Below, piece after piece: positions 18,594 through 27,678 of a DNA stretch of 64,000 nucleotides (its first letter is position 1; every line of letters starts with the position of its first letter). Under the pieces are notes generated by a model. That model was given only the letters and a program-made list of their open reading frames with translations. It was not told the DNA's origin and searched no databases. A program made the position numbers and the translations under genes. The stretch spans positions 3,038,001 through 3,102,000 of the forward strand of contig NZ_CP041372.2 in assembly GCF_006965545.2 (NCBI RefSeq), written 5' to 3'. Source of the DNA: Paenalkalicoccus suaedae (lineage in GTDB: Bacteria; Bacillota; Bacilli; Bacillales; Salisediminibacteriaceae).

Positions 18594-18887
18594 CAATAAG
18601 TCACGTTTTTTTTCTTTTAATTTCGCTACCTCTTCACGCGCTGTCTTAATTTGCTTTAAGATGCGAAGTCGATGCTCTCTCTCATGCTTTAGGCGCGCTT
18701 TTAACTCTTCATCACCAGTCTCCGCTACTCGCTTCTCTAGCCGCTTCACGGCAGCCGTTTGGCGGTTTAATGTAAAGGTAAGCTGCTCAATTTCTTGCTC
18801 GCGCGTAAGCACTAAATCCTCCATCATAGATTCCGGGGTTTTTGCCTCATCCTTTTTAAGCGATCTATTTCTAAACCATCTCCACAT
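18591..18887 (-). CDS. Small coiled-coil protein of unknown function
   Basis: This 98-residue, highly charged protein is predicted almost wholly helical (about 25-95) with Leu/Ile spacing of a coiled coil and no membrane segment or signal peptide. I place the start at ATG 18887, 8 nt after AGGAGG; a GTG 9 nt further upstream overlaps that site. It sits just before the NfeD-floT pair in the same direction, and its stop codon overlaps the sigma-W -35. It may be read into the pair or be independent. I do not recognise the family. Confidence 0.7.
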   Translation of the reverse strand: MWRWFRNRSLKKDEAKTPESMMEDLVLTREQEIEQLTFTLNRQTAAVKRLEKRVAETGDEELKARLKHEREHRLRILKQIKTAREEVAKLKEKKRDLL

Positions 18888-19004
18888 CGGTGCCACCTCC
18901 TATCATTAGTATACGGCAGATGAGACTATTAGTAAGAATTTTTGTAGTCAGAAAATTATTTTGATAGTCGGTGGCTAAATCTTTACCACACCTTCCATCC
19001 TAGG

Positions 19005-19010
19005 TATAAT
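19005..19010 (+). promoter_or_regulatory. -10 element TATAAT upstream of the flagellin gene
   Basis: GGTATAATAGA lies 66 nt before the start codon. No convincing TTGACA -35 is visible (CTTTAC 18 bp upstream is the best). A sigma-D TAAA..GCCGATAT pattern is not seen. Confidence 0.4.
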
Positions 19011-19075
19011 AGACGTAATATTATCTCACAGCTGGGTATATAAGTGACAAAAAGACTAGGTAAGGAGTGACAATC

Positions 19076-19861
19076 ATGATGAATAACGCTTCTTTTATGC
19101 TAGGTACTACTCGCAACAACGTTGACTTGTATAAAAACATGATTAAGATAAGCTCGTCTGACCGTCTTTTTCGCGCCGCTCAAAATGCAGCTAGTTTAGG
19201 TATTTCAGAGAATATGCGTAGCCAGATTCGTGGTAATAGTGTCACGGCACGCAATATTTCAGACTCTCAGTCGTTAATCCGAACTGCAGACGGCGCGCTC
19301 GGTTCCTCTCATGACATTTTACAAAGAATGCGTCAACTAAGTGTTCAAGCTAACAACGGTACGCTGACTGAATCCGATCGGGGTATCCTACAGCGAGAGT
19401 TTGACGGACTTCGTGAAACAATTGATTCTATTGGTCGAAATACCCAGTTTAACACGCAACCTTTACTTGATGGAACCTTTACGAACAAACAAACAGCAGG
19501 TTCAAATGGAACTATTCTCTCCACATCTATTCCTTCTAGCTTGTCCGAAGATCTTGGATTAGCTTCCATTGACTTACGTTCTAATCCTCAGGCAGCACTT
19601 TCGTTAATAGACCATTCTATATCTCAACTATCTGATCGACGAAGCACATTAGGTGCTACCGACAATCGACTTAACTACGCAGGTAGCTTAGCACAAACAA
19701 TGCTTCTTCAAACAACAAACGCTGAATCAAGGATCCGTGACACCGATATTGCGAAAGCCATAACCGATCATCATCAATATATGCTCATGTATCAAGCTAA
19801 ATTATCCGCCCAAAAGCTTGGCATTGGAATGAGTGGGATGGCCATTCAACTTTTAGCATAA
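19076..19861 (+). CDS. Divergent flagellin
   Basis: This 261-residue protein has the flagellin N-terminal helical domain (about 1-140: ISENMRSQIRG, ADGALG, ILQRMRQLSVQANNGT, IDSIGRNTQFN) and C-terminal domain (about 175-261: SLIDHSISQLSDRRSTLGA, ending GMAIQLLA). There is almost no variable middle. The usual KLSSGLRIN and GDDAAG motifs are replaced by KISSSDRLF and AQNAAS, so it is far from canonical Hag. No other flagellar gene is nearby. It could be an alternative or minor filament protein. Start chosen at ATG 19076 with AAGGAG 8 nt upstream; a GTG 9 nt earlier overlaps that site. Confidence 0.8.
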   Translation: MMNNASFMLGTTRNNVDLYKNMIKISSSDRLFRAAQNAASLGISENMRSQIRGNSVTARNISDSQSLIRTADGALGSSHDILQRMRQLSVQANNGTLTESDRGILQREFDGLRETIDSIGRNTQFNTQPLLDGTFTNKQTAGSNGTILSTSIPSSLSEDLGLASIDLRSNPQAALSLIDHSISQLSDRRSTLGATDNRLNYAGSLAQTMLLQTTNAESRIRDTDIAKAITDHHQYMLMYQAKLSAQKLGIGMSGMAIQLLA

Positions 19862-20063
19862 AATAAAAGTCATCTCAAACGTTTAATAGGACTATTTCAG
19901 GGAAAGTATATATTGAGCGTGAATATTTAGCACTATCATCTATCCATTCTTATGTGAACGTGATACGCTTTATATAGGTTAAATCAACCATGTTATGTAA
20001 TATCGATTATAAATTTGACACACTACTCCTTACATGAGGATCGTACTATGGAGGACTTATTAA

Positions 20064-22094
20064 ATGGAATCATCTCTACTCGTACTTGATACACTGTATA
20101 ACTGGCCACTCGTTGTATTTTCTGTCCTTGTCGCAATTATCGGATCCTTTGTTGCAATCGAAATCAACAACCGACTTTCACAAAAAGATACGACTAAAAG
20201 TTCGTATATGTGGATCGCCATAGGTGCTCTTACGATGGGAGTCTCTATATGGGGAATGCATTTTATTGGTATGGCTGCTTTCCAATTATACGTACCACTA
20301 ACGTATGACTGGATTCTTACAGCCCTATCAATCATTCCAGCAATTATTGCCTCCTTTATTGCGTTTTTTGTCATCCATAAAACAAAGATTACTAGATTAA
20401 AGATTCTCATCGCCGGTATCACAATGGGCCTTGGGATCGTAGCGATGCACTATGCAGGTATGAGGGCGATTACGTTTGCTGGAGTAATCGAGCATGATGT
20501 AGGTTATGTAGCAACCGCTTCTGCAATCGCAATCGTCGTATCATTTGTTGCACTCTTTTTATTTTCCTTTACAAAGGGAAAAAATTCTCTAGCACTTCGC
20601 TCTGGTATTGCTGTCTTGATGGGGCTAGCGATCTCATCCATGCATTACACAGGAATGAGCGGGTCCGAGTTTTGCCTCCCACCGGATCTAGTCTCCCTTA
20701 TTCAGCCTACTCCCGTTCAAGATAATACGATATTAGGCGCGACTACATTATTTGCTACAGGCATTATTTTTATCGGCGTGCAGTTCATTCTTATAAACGA
20801 AAAGAAATGGGCAGAGGCATTACACTATAGTGATCCAATTACACGATTACCAAATCGACGAAGCTTTGATCAGCTATCACCTAAAGACATCGAACACTAT
20901 GGGTCTGCTATTATTTTAGATATTGAGGATTTTACTTTAATTAATGAGAGCTATGGAGGGAATATAGGAGATGATATTCTAGTCGGTCTAGGCGAAACCG
21001 TTAAAGACCGTACTTCCTCTCAAACAAAATTATTCAAGCTCGACGGAAGCCGCTTTACATTTTTTATGAAGGAATTAGATCCTAAGCTACTGCGTGCTAA
21101 CCTTAAACTATTGATATCAAATTTCACCTATAAGTTTCCTGAATCTGATGAAAAAATCGATATCACATTAAATTGTGGAGTTACACACCTCAACAAAAAC
21201 GAATTAGATTTACAAAAATTGCATAAGGAGCTCGAAATTGCTCTTCGTGCAGCAAGACGTGATCCAATAAACAATATTATGTTTTACGATGAGCAAAAAG
21301 AAGCTGAACAACGTGAAGATATCCTTTTAACAGAGCTTCGTTTAGCTATTCTTCGTGGAGAAATAGACATATTTTATCAACCAAAGGTCTCCTTCGAGAC
21401 ACTAGAGGTACACAAAGTCGAAGCGCTAGCAAGGTGGAATAGCGCTAAACTCGGCTTTGTTTCTCCGGGAGAGTTTATACCTCTGGCTGAACGACATGGA
21501 CTTATTATGCAATTAACGGAATACGTCGTGCAACAATCATGTGAGCAGCTAGTATTATGGAAGGAGGAGAAGCACTCTGTTAATCAGATTGCCATTAACC
21601 TCTCTCCGACTCATTTTCAAATACCGGACAGTAATAAACGATTAATCGAGATCATTAGAGCCCACAGTATTAATCCATCTCAGATTGAATTTGAAATTAC
21701 AGAAACATCTATGATGCAGAGCATCGAAAGAGCAGAAAAATCATTGGATGAGCTTCGCTCCATCGGATTCTCGATAGCACTAGATGATTTCGGCACTGGC
21801 TTATCCTCGTTAACGTATTTGCAGAGGCTACCAATTAATACACTTAAAATTGATAAAAGCTTTATAGACAGTCTTTTAGACTGCGAGAAAGACGCCGCGA
21901 TTGTGAAGCTCATTATTGATTTTGCTAAAACAATTAATATGGAAACAGTTTGTGAGGGTGTCGAAACATTAGAGCAGGCCATTCTTTTGCAAAAAATGGG
22001 CTGTCAATATGCACAAGGCTATTACTATCAAAAGCCTGTACCAGCAAATGACATCACTTCTTCGTTTGAATGCTCAAACGACATGACCTCCTAA
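20064..22094 (+). CDS. MHYT-GGDEF-EAL membrane protein, probable c-di-GMP phosphodiesterase
   Basis: This 676-residue protein has seven membrane helices (about 1-250) with three MHYT motifs (MHFIGM, MHYAGM, MHYTGM), proposed in this family to bind copper and sense O2, CO or NO. The GGDEF domain (about 255-410) has LDGSRF where GGDEF is expected, so it should not make c-di-GMP. The EAL domain (about 425-665) has EALARW (about 452), FEITET, DDFGTGLSSL, KIDKSFI and EGVE intact, so hydrolysis of c-di-GMP is expected. It has its own start with a GGAGG site and weak terminator hairpin after the gene. Confidence 0.9.
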   Translation: MESSLLVLDTLYNWPLVVFSVLVAIIGSFVAIEINNRLSQKDTTKSSYMWIAIGALTMGVSIWGMHFIGMAAFQLYVPLTYDWILTALSIIPAIIASFIAFFVIHKTKITRLKILIAGITMGLGIVAMHYAGMRAITFAGVIEHDVGYVATASAIAIVVSFVALFLFSFTKGKNSLALRSGIAVLMGLAISSMHYTGMSGSEFCLPPDLVSLIQPTPVQDNTILGATTLFATGIIFIGVQFILINEKKWAEALHYSDPITRLPNRRSFDQLSPKDIEHYGSAIILDIEDFTLINESYGGNIGDDILVGLGETVKDRTSSQTKLFKLDGSRFTFFMKELDPKLLRANLKLLISNFTYKFPESDEKIDITLNCGVTHLNKNELDLQKLHKELEIALRAARRDPINNIMFYDEQKEAEQREDILLTELRLAILRGEIDIFYQPKVSFETLEVHKVEALARWNSAKLGFVSPGEFIPLAERHGLIMQLTEYVVQQSCEQLVLWKEEKHSVNQIAINLSPTHFQIPDSNKRLIEIIRAHSINPSQIEFEITETSMMQSIERAEKSLDELRSIGFSIALDDFGTGLSSLTYLQRLPINTLKIDKSFIDSLLDCEKDAAIVKLIIDFAKTINMETVCEGVETLEQAILLQKMGCQYAQGYYYQKPVPANDITSSFECSNDMTS

Positions 22095-22110
22095 CTAGTT
22101 TACTCATTAA

Positions 22111-22136
22111 GAGGGCTGACGTATATGTCGGTCCTC
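22111..22136 (+). terminator. Weak hairpin after the MHYT-GGDEF-EAL gene
   Basis: A 10-bp stem with two wobble pairs (GAGGGCTGAC with GTCGGTCCTC), 17 nt after the stop. The T-run is poor. Confidence 0.4.
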
Positions 22137-22167
22137 TTCGACTAGTTACGCCCCCATCAACATTAAC

Positions 22168-22191
22168 AGCCCCATGCGTTGGCATGGGGCT
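22168..22191. terminator. Strong palindromic hairpin between convergent genes
   Basis: AGCCCCATGC and GCATGGGGCT form a perfect 10-bp stem with a 4-nt loop, 16 nt from the stop of the GH42 gene. T-runs are weak on both sides; it may stop both converging transcripts. Confidence 0.5.
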
Positions 22192-22206
22192 TAGTAACAT
22201 ACTCAT

Positions 22207-24222
22207 TTAATTGCTCGATTCTAAAATAATACTCTGTAACGGCTTTAACGTGAGCGTACCTTCAAACGTCTCTTCCCCGTTTGATGCATCTATCCACTTG
22301 CCCGCAGGCAGCTTAACATCAAAGCTCTCTTCCACGCTATGGTTTAACACGGTCACATATGTCACATCGTCACCAACACGCGTGACCATCTCAACTGGTT
22401 CCGGTGTATCTGTTGTCTCTATGCCAGCTTCTTTAAAAATCGCCTCGTAAAGAGGAAGCAGCATGCTACGATCAACACCTGTTCCAATATAATAGACCTG
22501 ACCTCGACCAACATAGTTACGCGTAATAGCTGCACGACCACTAAACCACTCGTCATCCTCGTAAGTTGCCAGTACCTCAGCCTCTGTTGGCTCTATAAAG
22601 TCGCACCATACGGAGGATTCTGCTGATAAGCCTTCAAGCGGAGCGGCGGTACCTTTGACTGTAGCCGAACGACTTCCGCGTAGCGAATCGTACTCATGGA
22701 CTTCAATTCCACACATGTTGGACAGCTCACCAGGCAATGTCTTCTCAGACACCACATTATCCTGATCCTTCACCCCTGTTCGATAGCTAAAGATCACCGT
22801 TCCACCCTGTCTTGCGAATTGCTCAAGCTTTTCATTAAACCCTTTTTTCGTCAGAAAATAGATGGGAACGACAATCACTTTGTACGCCGATAAATCGACG
22901 TCATCGCGAATAATGTTGCCTTGGACTTGCAACGCGTGAGCTGGCTCATAAAAGCGTAAAAACTCTTGAATAAAGTCGAATTGATCCGACTGAGGCTGAA
23001 TTTGCCACGCCCAGTCGTTCTCAGGGTCATGGTAGAAGCCTACTTCTGCTGGGAAGTCCGCCGCAATCAAGTCATCTCCACGACGCTTTAAGGAGTCAAT
23101 CACATCTTTTACTTCTTTATACTTGCGGCGAGGAACACCATCATGATCTAAAATACCGTGACAAAACTGCTCTGTGCCAAAGCGTGCTGCTCTCCAACGG
23201 AAATACACAATGGCTTCTGCGCCACGGGCGATCGCCTGATACGTCCAAAGCTTTAAATGACCTGGACGAGGCAAGTAACCAATTTGACTCCAGCCTTGTG
23301 CACCGGAGAGTTCCTCCATCACCCAGTAGCCTTTGCCGTTTTTCGTCCCACGACAAAGATCGTGCTGTCTTGCAATGGCAGCTGGTTTAATTGGTTCAGC
23401 AAGCCCGCCCCAAACAGGATAATTATCAAACGAGATAAAGTCTAAATCCTCGGCAATTGCCTTTTGATCCTGCGCAAGTCCTGTATACACAAAGTTATGT
23501 GTAATGAATTGGTCTTCACGAATGTGCTCGCGTAGCGTTTCCACCTGCATGCGGTTATACGCTGTGTAGGCGTCTGCACAAAAGCGATTAAAGTCTAGCA
23601 ATAAAGACGGATTGTGCTCTTGATACACCTTTCGCGGTACGGGAATCTGTGACCAGTTGTCGTACGTTTGACTCCAAAATACGGTGCCCCATCGGTGATT
23701 TAACTCTTCAAGTGATCCATACTTTTGCAGTAACCATTCCTGGAACGCTTCTTGATCAACCTCTGAATAGCTTCGATCGGACTTCTCGTGACCGTATTCA
23801 TTATCTGTTTGCCAGCCGATCACATCTGGATGGTCTCCGTAATGCTTTGCCATCGCTTCTACTATTCGTTTTGATAATAGGTGATACGTTTTACTATTGA
23901 CTGTGTAATGTCGCCTTGCTCCAAAGCCTATGGTTACTCCATTTTCGTCCGCGGGAAGAACCTCTGGGTACTTTTGAATCAGCCAGGCAGGAGGTGTTGC
24001 GGTCGGGGTCCCTAATACGACCTTCATCCCATAGCTTGTTATGAGCTTGATCGCATCATCGTATAAGGAGAAGTCATAGGTGCCCTCCTCCGGCTCCATA
24101 AGCGTCCAACCAAACTCGGAAATACGAATCACATTAATTCCGAGCTCCTTCATTAATTTCAAATCTGTCTCCCAGCGCTCTCGTGGCCACTGCTCTGGAT
24201 AATAATCTACACCAATAAACAT
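22207..24222 (-). CDS. GH42 beta-galactosidase
   Basis: This 671-residue protein has no signal peptide, so it is cytoplasmic. The TIM barrel begins at once (GVDYYPEQWP, residues 4-13). The acid/base Glu lies in TDNEYG (about 140) and the nucleophile Glu in VMEELSG (about 301), as in GH42. A trimerisation domain (about 395-600) and small C-terminal beta domain follow. GH42 enzymes cut beta-galactosides, often galacto- or arabinogalacto-oligosaccharides. It is the last gene of a unit with two permeases and a binding protein, so the imported sugar is likely a beta-galactoside. No GH53 or GH43 partner is present here. Confidence 0.93.
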   Translation of the reverse strand: MFIGVDYYPEQWPRERWETDLKLMKELGINVIRISEFGWTLMEPEEGTYDFSLYDDAIKLITSYGMKVVLGTPTATPPAWLIQKYPEVLPADENGVTIGFGARRHYTVNSKTYHLLSKRIVEAMAKHYGDHPDVIGWQTDNEYGHEKSDRSYSEVDQEAFQEWLLQKYGSLEELNHRWGTVFWSQTYDNWSQIPVPRKVYQEHNPSLLLDFNRFCADAYTAYNRMQVETLREHIREDQFITHNFVYTGLAQDQKAIAEDLDFISFDNYPVWGGLAEPIKPAAIARQHDLCRGTKNGKGYWVMEELSGAQGWSQIGYLPRPGHLKLWTYQAIARGAEAIVYFRWRAARFGTEQFCHGILDHDGVPRRKYKEVKDVIDSLKRRGDDLIAADFPAEVGFYHDPENDWAWQIQPQSDQFDFIQEFLRFYEPAHALQVQGNIIRDDVDLSAYKVIVVPIYFLTKKGFNEKLEQFARQGGTVIFSYRTGVKDQDNVVSEKTLPGELSNMCGIEVHEYDSLRGSRSATVKGTAAPLEGLSAESSVWCDFIEPTEAEVLATYEDDEWFSGRAAITRNYVGRGQVYYIGTGVDRSMLLPLYEAIFKEAGIETTDTPEPVEMVTRVGDDVTYVTVLNHSVEESFDVKLPAGKWIDASNGEETFEGTLTLKPLQSIILESSN

Positions 24223-24238
24223 CGCGTAAAGCCCCCCC

Positions 24239-25078
24239 TTATTCCTTCACCGATCCACCAAGGATACCGGAGATAAACTGCTTTTGTAGTAGTAAGAAAA
24301 ATACCATGATTGGTAGGGTTGAAATAGTTGTGCCTAACATAATTTGACCGTAGTCAATTCGAGACATCCCATTAAGCCTTGATAGGGCAACCGGAATCGT
24401 CGCCATATCTGGATCTCCTAAAATAACGAGCGGCCAGAGGAAGTTATTCCACTGGAACATAAAGAGGAAGATCGCAACAGCTGCAAGCGCTGGACGCATT
24501 GTTGGAATAATAACGCGGAAGAAAATACGGAATTCTCCAGCACCATCCACGCGAGCTGCCTCAAGAAGGGAATCTGGAATGGAGCGCATGTTTTGTCTCA
24601 TTAAGAAAATCGCGAATGGATACGCCAAGTTAGGTAAAATAACCGCTTGGTAGGTGTTAATCCAATCAAGTGAGCCCATCATTCTAAAGAGTGGAATGAT
24701 CGTTACATGATACGGAATCATGATCGCAATTAACAGCATAAAGAAAATGAATTCACGACCTGCAAATTTAAACTTAGCAAACGCATAGCCTGCCATTGAA
24801 CAAATAAACACACTTAGAATCGTGAATGTTAGTGTAATAAACAACGAGTTCCCTACAACGCGCCAGATACCAACTGACTCGTTTAAGTTACGTAGGTTTT
24901 CCATAAAGTGTCCGCCTGGCGTTAAGTTGGGCGGAATACTAAAGATGGCTCCTGACGGGTTTGTCGCTCCAATAAACATCCAATAGAAAGGAAAGAGCGA
25001 GACGATTACACCGATAAAAAGGAGCGTATACATGCCGATTTTGCCTAGTAGTTGCTTGCCTTTGTTTTTATTAGTCAT
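24239..25078 (-). CDS. Sugar ABC transporter permease (MalG type)
   Basis: This 279-residue protein has six membrane helices and the EAA loop (EAARVDGAGEFRIFFRVIIP). I choose ATG at 25078, which overlaps the stop of the upstream permease (ATGACTAA) and has AGGTGAT 6 nt upstream. The ATPase is missing from the cluster; many Bacillaceae carbohydrate importers use the shared MsmX ATPase (known for the family, inferred here). Confidence 0.9.
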   Translation of the reverse strand: MTNKNKGKQLLGKIGMYTLLFIGVIVSLFPFYWMFIGATNPSGAIFSIPPNLTPGGHFMENLRNLNESVGIWRVVGNSLFITLTFTILSVFICSMAGYAFAKFKFAGREFIFFMLLIAIMIPYHVTIIPLFRMMGSLDWINTYQAVILPNLAYPFAIFLMRQNMRSIPDSLLEAARVDGAGEFRIFFRVIIPTMRPALAAVAIFLFMFQWNNFLWPLVILGDPDMATIPVALSRLNGMSRIDYGQIMLGTTISTLPIMVFFLLLQKQFISGILGGSVKE

Positions 25079-25964
25079 CTCGATCACCTGCCACTTTAAA
25101 TTGGAGCCACGATAGTGTGGCAATGATAATCACGAGTACATATGCAATTGCCGAAGCATAGTTAAAGTCAAAGTTTTGGAATCCTGCACGGTATAAGTAC
25201 AGAGATATCGTTAAGGTAGAGTTATTTGGTCCACCTTGCGTTAAAATAAACGGTTCATCAAAGAGTTGCAACGTTCCGATTGTTGATAAAACAAATGTGA
25301 ATAAAAAGATTGGACGTAGTTGAGGAAGCGTAATAGAGAAGAACTGACGGATCTTTCCTGCCCCATCAATACTTGCCGCTTCATATAAGTCCTTTGAAAT
25401 ATTTTGTAGTCCAGCTAAGAAAATAACCATGTTATACCCTGTCCAACGCCACGTTACTGCAGCAATTAAAGCTACTTTCGCCCAAAACGGATCATTGAGC
25501 CATGGAACAGGATCAATGCCAACGAAGGAAATAAAATAGTTCACAAAACCATAATTTTGATCTAAAATCATTCGGAATACGATCGCGTAAGCTACTAACG
25601 CCGTGATTGCTGGCATGAAAAACGCAATTCGGAAAAAGGACTTTGCTTTGAGTAATACCGAATTCATTAATACAGCCAAAATGACCGCAAGCGTCAACAT
25701 GATTGGTACTTGAATAATTAAAATGATAAATGTGTTGCTAAGTGCACGATAAAAAAGTGGATCATTAAATAGTCGACGATAGTTATCGAGTCCAGCGAAT
25801 GATGATACGCCTCCTGATGACGTTTGGAAACTTAAAATTAACGATGAAATAACGGGATAAAGCGTAAAAACGATAAACAATAATACCGCTGGTAAAATGA
25901 AAATATACGGTACGGTTTTTGGTGTAACCCATTTACGTCTTGGTGACGTAGCCTGCTTCGCCAT
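25071..25964 (-). CDS. Sugar ABC transporter permease (MalF type)
   Basis: This 297-residue protein has six membrane helices and an EAA loop (YEAASIDGAGKIRQFFSIT). I choose ATG at 25964, which has GGGGAG upstream; an ATG 42 nt further upstream has no such site. It overlaps the next permease by 8 bp. It forms the channel with the MalG-type partner. Confidence 0.9.
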   Translation of the reverse strand: MAKQATSPRRKWVTPKTVPYIFILPAVLLFIVFTLYPVISSLILSFQTSSGGVSSFAGLDNYRRLFNDPLFYRALSNTFIILIIQVPIMLTLAVILAVLMNSVLLKAKSFFRIAFFMPAITALVAYAIVFRMILDQNYGFVNYFISFVGIDPVPWLNDPFWAKVALIAAVTWRWTGYNMVIFLAGLQNISKDLYEAASIDGAGKIRQFFSITLPQLRPIFLFTFVLSTIGTLQLFDEPFILTQGGPNNSTLTISLYLYRAGFQNFDFNYASAIAYVLVIIIATLSWLQFKVAGDRDD

Positions 25965-26086
25965 ACTTGGTAACTCCCCTCTTGGGCGTCTATGATCAGA
26001 CACCATACTAACTTAATTAATTTTACTAAGTTTCTTTTTGGCTAAAAAGTTGGGGATGCCCAATTTGGGCAGCCCCCTCTTTTCAA

Positions 26087-27466
26087 TTATTCGTTAATCT
26101 CACGACCTGTTTCGTTTGCTAGCTGATCAGCTGCAGCTTGTAGTGCTTCTGCTGGGTCTGTACCTTGCAATAGTGCGCTTGCCTGTGCATCAGATGCATA
26201 ACGGAATGCACGAGCGTAGTCACTTGTGTAGTTTGCTGCTGGTGTGCCTTCTGCAATCTCTGCAAATGTACCCCAGATAGCTTGGCTACCAAAGAACTCG
26301 TCTTCTTCAGAGAAGAAAGGATCTTCATACGTTTCTAGAAGAGATGGGAAGATACCATACTCATCAAGTGCTGCAATTTGAGGCTCAACTGTTGTTGTGA
26401 AGTACTCAAGGAACGCGTACGCTGCGTCTGGATTGTCAGTAGAGTTAATCACTGCTAAGTCAGACCCACCAAGGTTTGCGTAGCGGTTGCCACCCTCTTC
26501 AAATGCTGGAAGTGGGAACACTCCCCAGTCACCAGACTGATCTGGAGCCTGATCCATGATTGTACCGGAGTACCATACGCCAAACGGTACAGTTGCTACT
26601 TGATTATTAACTGTAGCCGTTACTGTGCCATCCCAGCCACTAACGTTCGCTACAAGACCAGCATCGTGCATTTCTTTAATCTTTGTCAGTGCCATAACTG
26701 CTTCGTCTGACGTTAAGTTGATGTTGCCTTCGTCATCAAAGTAGTAAGTGCCTAGCTGGTTAAGCATCATACGGAATAGAGCATCATCCGCTGCGATATC
26801 GCCAGGTACCATTTGTGAGCCAGTTGCTTCTTCAATCGCCACTCCAGCCTCCATGAAGTCATCCCACGTCTCGATGGATTCTGGTTCTACACCAGCTGCT
26901 TCAAAATGAGGAATGTAGTAGAATACACCGGCTGGACCGATATCCCATGGTGCAGCAACGAAGTCGCCGTCTCCATTTTTCATTGTGTTGACTTTTGATG
27001 GTGCAAATGCACTCTCATACTCATCGAAGCCACGCTCTGTTAAATTCATGAACCCTTCTGGGAATTCACTAATATAGTTGTCTAGACGATCTGTTTCTAC
27101 TAATGTGATGTCTGGTAAACCTGATCCCCCAGATGCAAGACCAACAGTTAAACGATCGTATAAGTCAAGTCGTCCAATATCTTCTACTGTTACATTTACG
27201 TCAGGGTACTGCTCTTGGAAGCCTTCTACTGCAAGCTCCATCGAAAATGCTGCTACGTTCCAACCCCAGATCGTCACATCGCCTGAGATATCAGATGCAG
27301 CTGCTTCGCCGTTCCCCTCGTTGTTGCCTGTGTCTGTATTCGCGTTGTTGCCAGCGTTCGTGCCAGTGTTTGTGTCTGTGTTAGCGTCTCCGCCATCGTT
27401 ACCGCCACATGCGGCAAGTACAGATACAGATAGTGCAGTTGCAAGCATCATCTTCCAATGTTTCAT
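26087..27466 (-). CDS. Sugar-binding lipoprotein of the ABC importer
   Basis: This 459-residue protein has a lipoprotein signal with lipobox LAAC (Cys about 20), followed by a long Asn/Asp/Gly/Thr-rich linker (about 21-60) and a type-1 extracellular solute-binding domain. It should capture the oligosaccharide outside the cell and feed the two permeases downstream. The first gene of the unit; start has AAGGGGGAA upstream. The linker is low-complexity and acidic. Confidence 0.9.
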   Translation of the reverse strand: MKHWKMMLATALSVSVLAACGGNDGGDANTDTNTGTNAGNNANTDTGNNEGNGEAAASDISGDVTIWGWNVAAFSMELAVEGFQEQYPDVNVTVEDIGRLDLYDRLTVGLASGGSGLPDITLVETDRLDNYISEFPEGFMNLTERGFDEYESAFAPSKVNTMKNGDGDFVAAPWDIGPAGVFYYIPHFEAAGVEPESIETWDDFMEAGVAIEEATGSQMVPGDIAADDALFRMMLNQLGTYYFDDEGNINLTSDEAVMALTKIKEMHDAGLVANVSGWDGTVTATVNNQVATVPFGVWYSGTIMDQAPDQSGDWGVFPLPAFEEGGNRYANLGGSDLAVINSTDNPDAAYAFLEYFTTTVEPQIAALDEYGIFPSLLETYEDPFFSEEDEFFGSQAIWGTFAEIAEGTPAANYTSDYARAFRYASDAQASALLQGTDPAEALQAAADQLANETGREINE

Positions 27467-27485
27467 GTTAGTTCCCCCTTGTTTT

Positions 27486-27499
27486 TGAATGCGCTTACA
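27486..27499. promoter_or_regulatory. cre-like CcpA site
   Basis: TGAATGCGCTTACA differs from the consensus TGWAANCGNTNWCA at one position. It lies 19 nt before the start codon of the binding-protein gene, a place that would allow catabolite repression. Confidence 0.6.
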
Positions 27500-27600
27500 C
27501 GCAATTTATAAAGAAAAGCGATTACGCCTGCTGGGTGAAAAATGGATCTTGATGGTCTACTGCAGACTTAAGCGCTGTCCTATCGTGATAGCTAACTTTT

Positions 27601-27614
27601 TTAATTTAAATTAA
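27601..27614. promoter_or_regulatory. 14-bp palindrome, candidate ROK repressor operator
   Basis: TTAATTTAAATTAA is a perfect palindrome in the gap between the ROK regulator gene and the sugar-utilisation unit. XylR/NagC-type regulators bind AT-rich palindromes of this sort. AT-rich palindromes also arise by chance, so this is tentative. Confidence 0.4.
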
Positions 27615-27678
27615 TAACTTAAAATCAATTTATCATAATCTTCCCAAAATGAAAAGGCTTTTTTTACGTATTTTTATA

